A stretch of DNA of 14,605 nucleotides from GCA-002701455 sp964342575 (lineage in GTDB: Bacteria > Pseudomonadota > Alphaproteobacteria > Thalassobaculales > Thalassobaculaceae): assembly GCA_964342575.1 (NCBI GenBank), contig CAYFGZ010000088.1, positions 1 to 14,605 of the forward strand. Direction: 5' to 3'. This document shows, in pieces, positions 1-6,327 of this stretch. A program made the position numbers and the translations under genes. The notes below the pieces were generated by a model, which was not told where the DNA came from, searched no databases, and saw only the letters and a list, made by a program, of their open reading frames with translations. Position 1 is the stretch's first letter, and the number at the start of each line of letters is the position of its first letter.

Positions 1-1361
1 ATGGTCATGACAAAACCGCCATCACCGATTACGAGGACAGTAGTGGCTTCGGGGAGTGCCATAGAAAAGCCTAAAGCCGTCCCAAATCCCAGGCCAATTG
101 AGGCGAATTCATTCGTCAACTTAAAATGTCCCGGACCTGGCGTTCGAAGGTAGGGAACTACGCCGAGAAAGTTGCCTGCGTCGTAGACTAAATTACGGTT
201 ATCAGGCAACAGTTGATCCAGCTTTAGTGCAAGCGACCTTGGGTCGACCGTACGCGCCGTGTGAGCGGGTTGAAAGTCAGACGAAATATCGAAGGAAGTT
301 AGTTCTGTCCGGATTGCCTCAGCCCGGAACGGTTTATCATCCAGTATCCGATTAGGGAGAGCTTCGATTAGCTGTTCAGCTACCAGACGAGCATCTCCAA
401 CGACCGCCAGATCTGCTTCGGTATATCGACCAATATGTGGGCGGGCACGATCCACATGTATCAGAGGCACCGGTGGCAACGATTCGCCAAAGCTCATGGT
501 TAAAAAATTTAATGCGGCACCGAACACCAAAACACAGTCTGCTTGTTGCATATACCGCCGGCCTACTGAGTGAGAAAATGAACCGATAATTCCCAAATTA
601 TAAGCATTATTGCGAAAGAGGTCTTTGCCCCTGGCGGAAGTCGCTAGCAAAGCGCCAATGCGATCAGAGAGCTCCTCCAACGCTGGACCCGCGCCACTTA
701 GATAAGCCCCCATGCCTGCGAGGATAACGGGTCGCCTGCTGGCGGCTAAAACATCTACCACAGCCGCTATAGTTTGATCACGAGCGGGTGAAGGAGGAAT
801 AGCCTCCGGGAGGGCTGGCGCGGGATCGTTTCTATTCACCATCATTTCAGACAGCTGTACATTGGTTGGTAAATGCAAAGTAACAGCATGACCTCGCGCA
901 GCGATAGCAACGGCATCAGCAAGTGCGGCTCGGGCACCATGAGCTGACGTTGGGAAAAAACTATGTAAACCGGCAGCTTCCATTACACCACGAGAGTTAA
1001 AGGCTTTGTAGTCAGGTCCAATATTGTTGATTGCATCTCCTGGAACGGGTGCCTCGCCATAAATAATCAATACCTTAGATCCCGTCCGTGAAGCGCTGAT
1101 AGCAGCATGGAGACCATTGGCGGCGGCTGGACCACGGCCTATTACCGCTATACCAAGTTGGCCTGATGCAGCCGAGTAACCCTCTGCCATAGCAATGGCG
1201 TTATTCTCGTGCCGGGCCCCATGAAAACTCACGCCAATGACATCGAGCTCTGTTGCAAACATAGCTGTATCATCGCTCATCAGACCGAATACGCAATTAA
1301 TGCCCAGGTTTTTAATATCATGGGCCAACACTCTATAAGTCGGATTATTGCCACGGTCCAT
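1..1361 (-). CDS. Thiamine-diphosphate-dependent enzyme, acetolactate-synthase-like (3' end outside window)
   Basis: Reading the minus strand from the ATG at 1361-1359 gives an open frame of 453 codons that runs off the left edge, so the C-terminus is missing; complete family members are usually about 550-570 residues. Visible marks are the N-terminal pyrimidine-binding domain with the proton-relay glutamate in RHENN (Glu52), the phrase VIGRGPAAANGLHAA typical of this domain, a central domain, and the GDGG start of the TPP/Mg motif at residues 446-449 just before the edge. Enzymes of this family make or break C-C bonds next to a carbonyl (2-oxo acids, acyl-CoA, aldehydes). The substrate cannot be told; the sequence looks like a catabolic paralogue rather than housekeeping IlvB, and no regulatory-subunit gene is visible. 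The start is supported by AAGGGAG eight bases upstream and a promoter at 1394-1421. The family call is firm, the reaction unknown. Confidence 0.9.
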   Translation of the reverse strand, partial: MDRGNNPTYRVLAHDIKNLGINCVFGLMSDDTAMFATELDVIGVSFHGARHENNAIAMAEGYSAASGQLGIAVIGRGPAAANGLHAAISASRTGSKVLIIYGEAPVPGDAINNIGPDYKAFNSRGVMEAAGLHSFFPTSAHGARAALADAVAIAARGHAVTLHLPTNVQLSEMMVNRNDPAPALPEAIPPSPARDQTIAAVVDVLAASRRPVILAGMGAYLSGAGPALEELSDRIGALLATSARGKDLFRNNAYNLGIIGSFSHSVGRRYMQQADCVLVFGAALNFLTMSFGESLPPVPLIHVDRARPHIGRYTEADLAVVGDARLVAEQLIEALPNRILDDKPFRAEAIRTELTSFDISSDFQPAHTARTVDPRSLALKLDQLLPDNRNLVYDAGNFLGVVPYLRTPGPGHFKLTNEFASIGLGFGTALGFSMALPEATTVLVIGDGGFVMT

Positions 1362-1393
1362 ATAAGTCGCTCCCTTTTGTTTCCAACAAACAA

Positions 1394-1421
1394 ATTATAG
1401 TAAGGAACTGCATTGATGCAA
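1394..1421 (-). promoter_or_regulatory. Sigma-70-type promoter of the TPP-enzyme gene, overlapped by an inverted repeat
   Basis: On the minus strand TTGCAT (1421-1416) is followed after 16 bases by a perfect TATAAT (1399-1394), about 33 bases before the ATG at 1361. A perfect inverted repeat TGCAT-TG-ATGCA (1409-1420) covers most of the -35 box and the adjoining spacer, where a repressor would block polymerase. The -35 box matches consensus only 3 of 6, so the promoter may be weak or activator-dependent. The promoter is read from sequence; the operator role is inference. Confidence 0.55.
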
Positions 1422-1611
1422 AGGTTGAAGCTAGAATCAACTGTCTATTTAGCGTCAATAAAACTAGTCAGCTAGTAGGCTGGTATAAAGATGCGTGCTA
1501 AGCATAAGGGGGAAAATGGTCACTATCAAGATGGCTATGATTACTCTGCCAATTGAGTATATATAAGCTGGGTCCCTATTGAGTTGGAGAGATGCAAATG
1601 AAAGTTAGGCA

Positions 1612-1845
1612 GTGAGAAAACAAATTGTTGTTTGTTCAATAAATAATAGCGAGAAAAATCTCTGTGTAGACATTTTTCGAAGAGAAGATAATAGTTTTGG
1701 GTTTGAAGAATATAGAAGAGACCCAGAAACCAATTATGGTTGGTATAAAGTTGGTTTTTTTGGAGATTATATTTTCCCCAGTGAAGAAGAAGCATATAAA
1801 AATGCTTGTGGCAATATCGTTTGGTTGAGTCAGGAAAGACAATGA
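1612..1845 (+). CDS. Small uncharacterised protein (77 aa)
   Basis: A GTG-started frame encodes a compact soluble 77-residue protein with no signal peptide or membrane segment. It has balanced composition with alternating charged and aromatic residues: FRREDNSFGFEEYRRDPE near residues 21-38, then NYGWYKVGFFGDYIF, an acidic SEEEAYKNA helix-like segment and a terminal IVWL. The motif order (FRR-D-sFGFEE, then W, then an EEA helix ending in WL) has the feel of a conserved small-protein family, but I cannot name one and claim no function. The ribosome site is weak (only TTAGG just before the GTG), so the start is uncertain; no in-frame ATG lies close upstream. It is divergent from the TPP gene and convergent with the SDR. 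The longer minus-strand frame over the same bases is rich in His, Phe, Gln and Tyr and looks like a shadow. Confidence 0.6.
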   Translation: MRKQIVVCSINNSEKNLCVDIFRREDNSFGFEEYRRDPETNYGWYKVGFFGDYIFPSEEEAYKNACGNIVWLSQERQ

Positions 1846-1965
1846 ATATTTTGGATAAAAAGAAGAGGTGACACTGTTGCGGGCTAAAACAAATATAAAT
1901 TTTTAAATGCCTTGTGGCAGTGCTGAATTTACCGATGATTTTGCAATGTGATGATGCGCCAGTTA

Positions 1966-2766
1966 CTACTTCCACTTTATTGGGCCGCGAAAAGGTCGCA
2001 TGTCTGGATAACCGCTAACTGCCCAGGCACCATCAACTATGAGGCTACTGCCGTTGATATAACTAGCGTCGTCACTTGCTAAAAATAAGGCTGGGCCTGC
2101 TATTTCGCCAGGTTGACCCGGCCGGCCCTGCGGGATTCTAGCAATAAAGTTTTCCAGCGCAATCGGGTCATCAAAGTGTCGCCGTGTCAAGGGTGTTTCA
2201 ATTAATCCAGGGAGGATAGCATTGACGCGAATATTGTTGTCAGCTAACTCGAGAGCGGCATTTTTAGTTAGCATTTCTACTCCTGATTTGGCTACGCTAT
2301 AAGCCGCTCCTGCATGCATTGGTATCCGTGCGTTTACCGAAGCCACATTCACAATCGCACCACCAGAGTCAGAAAGCATTAGGCGAGACTGATATTTGAT
2401 ACATAGGAAAACAGATTTCAAACAAAGATCAATAACGAAGTCCCAATCTTCTATTTCCAAATCAGGAATGTACCCACTCCGGTTCCCTCCAGCTACATTG
2501 AAAGCTACATCTAGACCTCCAAAGCGTTCCTGGGTATGAGAAACTAAATCCTCTACGTCACTCTCCTTAGTTACATCACCCACTCGGCTCGAAAATCTAC
2601 TGTCTAGTTGATTGCTAAGATCGTCTAAACCTGAAGTGTCTATATCAAAACCAACGACTGTTGCGCCTTCTCTATGTAATCTTTGCGTGATAGATTTTCC
2701 TATTCCTGAGCTTGCACCAGTAACCAAAGCGGTTTTATCTTTAAATCTTTCTCTCCAATAGTTCAT
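1966..2766 (-). CDS. Short-chain dehydrogenase/reductase (SDR), NAD-type
   Basis: A 266-residue classical SDR with a single Rossmann domain, cytosolic, expected to interconvert an alcohol and a ketone. Visible marks are TGASSGIG at residues 16-23 (cofactor loop), an acidic residue at the end of beta-2 (VVGFDID, Asp41) pointing to NAD(H) over NADP(H), NVAGG at 90-94, catalytic Ser143, and YSVAK with Tyr156 and Lys160. The C-terminal segment has NAILPGLIETPL and ends near INGSSLIVDGAW. The position that usually holds the catalytic-tetrad Asn (in VNLxGVF) reads DLCLKSVF, with Cys115. A longer start ten codons upstream (2796) exists, but AGGAG lies six bases before the ATG at 2766, so that start is preferred. 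Length is normal for the family. The substrate is unknown. Confidence 0.93.
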   Translation of the reverse strand: MNYWRERFKDKTALVTGASSGIGKSITQRLHREGATVVGFDIDTSGLDDLSNQLDSRFSSRVGDVTKESDVEDLVSHTQERFGGLDVAFNVAGGNRSGYIPDLEIEDWDFVIDLCLKSVFLCIKYQSRLMLSDSGGAIVNVASVNARIPMHAGAAYSVAKSGVEMLTKNAALELADNNIRVNAILPGLIETPLTRRHFDDPIALENFIARIPQGRPGQPGEIAGPALFLASDDASYINGSSLIVDGAWAVSGYPDMRPFRGPIKWK

Positions 2767-2772
2767 AAGTTT

Positions 2773-2777
2773 CTCCT
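2773..2777 (-). promoter_or_regulatory. Ribosome binding site that fixes the SDR start
   Basis: AGGAG on the minus strand, followed by AAACTT and then the ATG at 2766. It supports the internal methionine over the one at 2796, which has no comparable site. Confidence 0.75.
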
Positions 2778-3007
2778 GTTTGATTTGGGTATACAAAAAA
2801 TAAACATCGGTGCTAGCGCAAGTTTAACAGTTTGAAGCAAAAACGGTTTGCAGTTTAAAATGGAGTAGCTTGTTGATTACGGCATCAGACCCACTTGTAT
2901 CAGCTAATTGTTTCGCTTTCGTTTTTGTAATCTCTAATATAAGGGTTCAAGCTAATTAAACTGCCTAGTCAAGTGACAAAAAACTCCTTGTACTTCATAA
3001 CAGAATC

Positions 3008-3196
3008 TTATGTTTGAGAGAAGATTTTGCTCGGAGAGATATAGTCGGCTGTAATATTAAATTCTCCCCAAGGGGTTGCAAGGTGAACTCCATTCGTTAA
3101 ACGCGAATTTATATGTTTTATTTTGTTGTTGTTTAAGACTAGATTAACTTCAACATAGCAGTTCTTCTAGCTAGGGATTAAATTAGGCTGATTCAT
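3008..3196 (-). pseudogene. Small protein-like frame interrupted by an in-frame amber codon
   Basis: From the ATG at 3196-3194 the minus strand reads nine codons (MNQPNLIPS), then TAG at 3169-3167, then a further 52 in-frame codons to TAA at 3010-3008. The second part reads like a real protein tail: KNCYVEVNLVLNNNK, then LTNGVHLATPWGEFNI, then TADYISPSKIFSQT. It has mixed composition including Trp, Pro, His and Cys, unlike translated AT-rich spacer. No ATG, GTG or TTG lies in frame after the TAG. Either a short gene was killed by a nonsense change or this is the tail of a larger lost gene. The ATG sits in the loop of the hairpin at 3187-3205 and has no good ribosome site. I do not recognise the family. 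Calling it a former gene is inference from composition only. Confidence 0.35.
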
Positions 3197-3425
3197 GCAA
3201 TCAGCATTTTGAGCAAAAGAGTGCCTGTAGTAGAACAGCGGAGCAGGGCAATTTAAATTAACCAATAAATTGTTACTCAGATATTAAGATAGAGAAAAAC
3301 TTTTTAGCACGAGACAATATGGAGAATAAAATGTTGATAACTTAAATTTTAGGCACCGAGCTCATTGTTGATGAATTCCGGATATCTTGTACTGACAAAG
3401 TCCATAAACTATTGAGAAACACAAA

Positions 3426-4250
3426 ATGAATTATACTACAGCTTATAAAGAAGTGAAGAGGTTGCTTAAAGTGGGTGGCACAAATACTGGTGATTCTATA
3501 GAGACGGTTGAGAGTAAAGTGCGCGAAAAATATATCGATCTTTTAGTGAAAACTATTCTTTGTTCAATGTACCCTGATCCAGCGCTCGCATATGGCTCGG
3601 ACGATAAGAACCATCGGATAGAAGGGAGAGATTGGCCAGGTGTTGCTCACTCAATGATAGGGCAATATAGAGCCCAAAACATTGTTGAATTATGTAAAAG
3701 AATAATCCACGAACAAATTCCGGGAGATTTTCTAGAGGCGGGTGTTTGGCGCGGCGGTACTTGCATACTCATGCGGGGGATATTAGAAGCCTACGGTATT
3801 AAGGACAGAAAGGTGTTCTGCGCGGATTCATTCGAAGGACTTCCGCCACCTGATGAAGATAAATATCCGCATGATAAAGGGGACATACTCCATACATTCG
3901 AGCAGTTAGCTGTGTCTCTAGAAACAGTTCAGAAAAATTTTAAATTGTATGATTTATATGACGAACAAACAATTTTTCTCAAAGGCTGGTTCAAGGATAC
4001 TATGCCCACAATCTCAAAAGAAACATTCTCTTTAATCAGGCTTGACGGAGATATGTACGAATCGACAATGGATGTTTTAAACAATCTTTATGACAGAGTA
4101 TCAGTAGGAGGATTTATTGTAGTCGACGATTATGCCCTTCCGTCTTGTAAAGTAGCGGTTGAAGATTTTCGACGGCAACGAAATATTATAGACGAAATCC
4201 ATAACATCGATTGGACTGGAATTTGGTGGCAAAAAACAATGGCGGATTAA
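3426..4250 (+). CDS. TylF/MycF-family O-methyltransferase
   Basis: A 274-residue class I SAM-dependent methyltransferase of the macrocin O-methyltransferase (TylF/MycF) family, which methylates sugar hydroxyls in a Mg-dependent way. Visible marks are the SAM loop FLEAGVWRGG near residues 102-111, the acidic CADSFEGLPPPDED at about 132-145 typical of the family, LDGDMY at 206-211 and VDDY at 233-236. The last two supply the aspartates that bind the metal in MycF (assignment by motif similarity). Residues 1-80 form a helical N-terminal cap. Length fits the family. The ATG has only a weak purine stretch upstream. It converges with the MycE-like gene at 4438-5139. Outside antibiotic clusters such enzymes are often found in glycan or lipopolysaccharide regions; the acceptor here is unknown. 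Confidence 0.93.
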   Translation: MNYTTAYKEVKRLLKVGGTNTGDSIETVESKVREKYIDLLVKTILCSMYPDPALAYGSDDKNHRIEGRDWPGVAHSMIGQYRAQNIVELCKRIIHEQIPGDFLEAGVWRGGTCILMRGILEAYGIKDRKVFCADSFEGLPPPDEDKYPHDKGDILHTFEQLAVSLETVQKNFKLYDLYDEQTIFLKGWFKDTMPTISKETFSLIRLDGDMYESTMDVLNNLYDRVSVGGFIVVDDYALPSCKVAVEDFRRQRNIIDEIHNIDWTGIWWQKTMAD

Positions 4251-4382
4251 CATCATTCCATTAAATTGATGCCAATGTGACGGGTTTTATCCCGATAGAA
4301 AGTACTCGTGGGTTGCTAACGCAGGAAATACCGTAACTTGGATTTTTTAAAAAGCAGGATATTTTGTTAAATATATAGGAAA

Positions 4383-4408
4383 ATGCCACGTCCGTTATGA
4401 CGTGGTGT
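4383..4408. terminator. Hairpin between convergent methyltransferase genes, possible bidirectional terminator
   Basis: CCACGTC (4386-4392), a six-base loop and GACGTGG (4399-4405) form a perfect 7-bp stem, which three outer A-T or G-T pairs extend to about 10 bp. It lies between two convergent stop codons. On the minus strand ATTTT follows the stem directly; on the plus strand the nearest T-run is about 25 bases on. Termination is therefore plausible but not textbook, and is more likely for the minus-strand gene. Confidence 0.45.
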
Positions 4409-4437
4409 ACCATATTAGGTGGTGTTTTTTAGGGGCG

Positions 4438-5139
4438 TTAACTCTGCCCAGTCATTGGTGCTTTTTTGAGGGGAATTGATCCTCTCTCAAAAACTACTAC
4501 ACTGTCGTAGAACGATATCCCGAAGGTGTTTTGGGAGATAAAATCTGGCTCAATAGCTCCTCTGGTGTGGTCTGCATTTAGTTTATCCACGAACGCCTTG
4601 CTCTTGTTAATAAAAGTATTGGGGTTTTCGATCCCACCCTCGAATTCGTCCCAATATGCTGTGTGCAAATCCTCCACAATGTAGATTCCGTTTTTTGGTA
4701 ATCTTGGATAAAAGTATTCAAACGATGCGTTGATATGCGACATTATGTGACTGCCGTCGTCTATTACTATATCTGGATTCCCAAACTCTTGGACGACTGA
4801 TTGAAGAAAGTATTTATCACTCTGATCTCCAATGCGTACAGAGATATTGTCACCTTCATGCTCAGCACAAGATGGATCGATGTCTATCCCAATTAATGTT
4901 GCCATGGGACCGAGAAATCGTTGCCACATTTGGAGGGACCCTCCCTTGGAAACACCGATTTCCAACATTGTGATTGTCTTGTTTCTATAAGATGACAAAT
5001 GTCGTTCATATATAGGAAAGTAGTGCATCCATTTGTGTATTAACTTCTTATCGTTTGTTTGAAAATCCTGCCAAAGGTTCAACTTATTCTTCCTTTCAGA
5101 AATAAGTATGAATTTTCGCTTAAGCTGCGGGTGAACCAT
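4438..5139 (-). CDS. MycE-like class I SAM-dependent methyltransferase
   Basis: A 233-residue methyltransferase resembling the C-terminal catalytic domain of MycE-type deoxysugar O-methyltransferases and related tetracenomycin-sugar enzymes. Visible marks are the SAM loop EIGVSKGGS at residues 60-68, GIDIDP at 84-89, GDQSD at about 104-108, VIDDGSH at 125-131, which corresponds to the metal-binding Asp pair and the candidate general-base His in MycE, and VEDLHTAYW at 155-163. MycE itself is about 400 residues with an extra N-terminal domain; here only about 55 residues precede the SAM loop, so this is the catalytic domain alone. The start is the ATG at 5139; a TTG immediately upstream (5142) would add one residue. 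No strong ribosome site is seen. It faces the TylF/MycF-like gene, a pairing echoed in mycinose biosynthesis. Family level is firm, the acceptor unknown. Confidence 0.88.
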   Translation of the reverse strand: MVHPQLKRKFILISERKNKLNLWQDFQTNDKKLIHKWMHYFPIYERHLSSYRNKTITMLEIGVSKGGSLQMWQRFLGPMATLIGIDIDPSCAEHEGDNISVRIGDQSDKYFLQSVVQEFGNPDIVIDDGSHIMSHINASFEYFYPRLPKNGIYIVEDLHTAYWDEFEGGIENPNTFINKSKAFVDKLNADHTRGAIEPDFISQNTFGISFYDSVVVFERGSIPLKKAPMTGQS

Positions 5140-5500
5140 CAATTATGTATCACTTAATAGCTGATTCTAACATTAAATTTGATCCTTCTTAAACAAAAAC
5201 TTATTTGATCTCAGATAGCTTTCAGGTATAAAAGCTCGACGATATGACCGTCCCTCTTTTTGATAACATTATTGCAGGATCCTTTCTTGAGAAGAGCGTG
5301 CTGCCCTTATCGAGTATAGATTTTCAAAAACACAGATTGCTGTTTAAAAGAAAATCCATTATTTTCGAGTTATGGATTTGAAGTGAAATCTGATGTACTA
5401 GCCTCGTTAATCGGAGCTGGACATTCAGACGAGGAGAATAAATTTTTTCTGTAAAGAGATAATTTGGTGCATTAATCTAATTTGAGGGAACGCGGGTTAC
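5140..5500. other. AT-rich spacer upstream of the RAM-domain gene
   Basis: About 360 bases without a firm gene. It holds one doubtful 45-codon frame on the plus strand (5244-5381) and the GAGGGAA stretch that probably acts as ribosome site for the gene at 5501. No convincing promoter with both boxes was found. Confidence 0.65.
5244..5381 (+). other. Doubtful 45-codon frame
   Basis: ATG at 5244 to TGA at 5379-5381 encodes a 45-residue peptide starting MTVPLFDNIIAGSFLEKSVL and ending in a basic-hydrophobic FKRKSIIFELWI. Composition is somewhat protein-like, but there is no ribosome site, the frame is short, and I recognise no family. It may be a chance frame or a gene remnant. Confidence 0.2.
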
Positions 5501-5761
5501 GTGGAAAAGAGGAACTTGATAGTTATGGTTAAGTGTGAGCTTGGTCGCACTTATGACGTTGCCGTGGTGCTCGCTGACTTACCGGAGGCACCTGTAGTTT
5601 ATTCCACCTCTGGCGACTATGACTTGTTCACCATGTTTCGACTAGAGAACAACGACGATATTGGCCATTATGTCTGCGACATTATCCAAAAGGTCGATGG
5701 CGTAAGGGATACAAACACGATTGTTTGCTTTAACCCGTTCACCAAGGATCGCGGGATCTAG
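5501..5761 (+). CDS. Stand-alone Lrp/AsnC ligand-binding (RAM) domain protein
   Basis: This 86-residue protein consists only of the effector-binding alpha-beta sandwich found at the C-terminus of Lrp/AsnC regulators. Visible marks are VMVKCELGRTYDVAVVL (first beta strand and helix), STSGDYDLF around residues 35-43 containing the family G-x-x-D ligand-site signature, a central helix (IGHYVCDIIQKV), and GVRDTNTIV at 67-75, the usual end of the fold. There is no helix-turn-helix, so it cannot bind DNA alone in the Lrp manner; single RAM-domain proteins form ring-like oligomers that bind amino acids and may modulate full-length Lrp proteins or enzymes. It starts with GTG, with GAGGGAA about a dozen bases upstream. 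Poorly conserved flanks on both sides leave it apparently monocistronic. The domain call is strong, the ligand unknown. Confidence 0.88.
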   Translation: MEKRNLIVMVKCELGRTYDVAVVLADLPEAPVVYSTSGDYDLFTMFRLENNDDIGHYVCDIIQKVDGVRDTNTIVCFNPFTKDRGI

Positions 5762-5902
5762 ATATTTCATTGTAGGTTCGAGATCTCACTAAAAGATAGA
5801 GTTTAAAACCAGCGCATCATAAGAGACTTATAAGACCCGCTGTTTTCCGGGAAAGTTAACAAAGAGACAGTAAAAAGTAATCGAAAATTTGAATATCTTT
5901 AA

Positions 5903-6082
5903 AGTTCGATTAAATTAGTTGGGACATCCAAAGATTGTCCAGATTGTGTGCAGGGTTACGGATGTAACTATTGTCTTCCTCACTATGTAATTCATCAAGG
6001 TAATTCATCAAGATTTGCTGATAATTTTAAAAAAGCAGTTAAGAACATTTGGAAACAGTGGGAGTTAGCAACCATGGCTTAA
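5903..6082 (+). pseudogene. Cysteine-rich frame without a normal start (gene remnant or micro-gene)
   Basis: Between a stop at 5900-5902 and TAA at 6080-6082 the plus strand is open for 59 codons. It reads CPDCVQGYGCNYCLPHYV near the N-terminal end and FKKAVKNIWKQWEL near the C-terminal end. The CxxC-x5-CxxC arrangement looks like a zinc or Fe-S ligand set. There is no in-frame ATG before the cysteines; the only early alternative start is GTG at 5948, inside the motif, which drops two of the four cysteines. A 13-bp tandem duplication (5987-6012) lies inside the frame and, not being a multiple of three, must have shifted the frame when it arose. I recognise no family. Most likely this is a remnant; a frame-shifted or very short real gene cannot be excluded. 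Confidence 0.3.
5987..6012 (+). repeat. Perfect 13-bp tandem duplication
   Basis: GTAATTCATCAAG occurs at 5987-5999 and again, directly adjoining, at 6000-6012 with no mismatch. It lies within the cysteine-rich open frame. Perfect identity suggests a recent slippage or duplication event, or a pair of direct binding sites. Confidence 0.9.
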
Positions 6083-6327
6083 CGTTGATGGTAGAGGAAG
6101 AAGAGAAATGCTGATGTAAAACCCAGTAGCAGATAAGGAATGAGTGATCGCCTTCCTGGCAGTCAAGCTAGCCTCCTGGTTAGTTTAGGATTAGCATACT
6201 CATGTGGGTTGACGTGAGTAGAATTTTTCCAGTGGGACAGTCACGGAGGGCCATCAAGAACTGCCCTAAGAAAAATTGTCTTCTCGACCAGTAAATTAAA
6301 ATACAGGAAGACAAGGAGAAATATATT

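Larger units (their letters stand above)
2767..3425. other. Gene-poor spacer between the SDR and the TylF-like gene
   Basis: About 660 AT-rich bases with no intact gene. It holds the SDR ribosome site, an amber-interrupted minus-strand frame (3008-3196), and a perfect inverted repeat GCTGATT-CATGC-AATCAGC at 3187-3205. I could not place a convincing promoter for either flanking gene. Confidence 0.7.
5762..6327. other. Gene-poor spacer upstream of the phyH-hyuAB run
   Basis: About 565 bases without an intact gene. It holds the startless cysteine-rich frame at 5903-6082 with its 13-bp tandem duplication and the strong ribosome site (AGGAGA at about 6314-6319) of the gene at 6328. No clear promoter pair was found, although transcription of the downstream run should begin in or upstream of this stretch. 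Confidence 0.65.

Noticed and set aside
1491..1556. A 21-codon plus-strand frame starting MRAKHKGENG.
   Set aside because: Too short, with no ribosome site and no recognised motif.
1541..1975. A 144-codon minus-strand frame opposite the 77-residue gene.
   Set aside because: Its translation is dominated by His, Phe, Tyr, Gln and Leu with no motif, and it overlaps the SDR end; it looks like the antisense shadow of the plus-strand gene.
5772..5786. GGTTCGAGATCTC resembles a tRNA T-loop.
   Set aside because: No pairing acceptor stem, anticodon arm or D-arm can be built around it.
5836..5851. CCCG and CGGG separated by eight bases after the RAM-domain gene, a possible terminator.
   Set aside because: The stem is only four pairs and no T-run follows.
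6217..6320. Open plus-strand stretch reading EFFQWDSHGGPSRTALRK upstream of the PhyH gene, considered as a transposase remnant.
   Set aside because: No start, no recognised transposase motif, and it merges into the ribosome site of the next gene; no evidence beyond an open frame.
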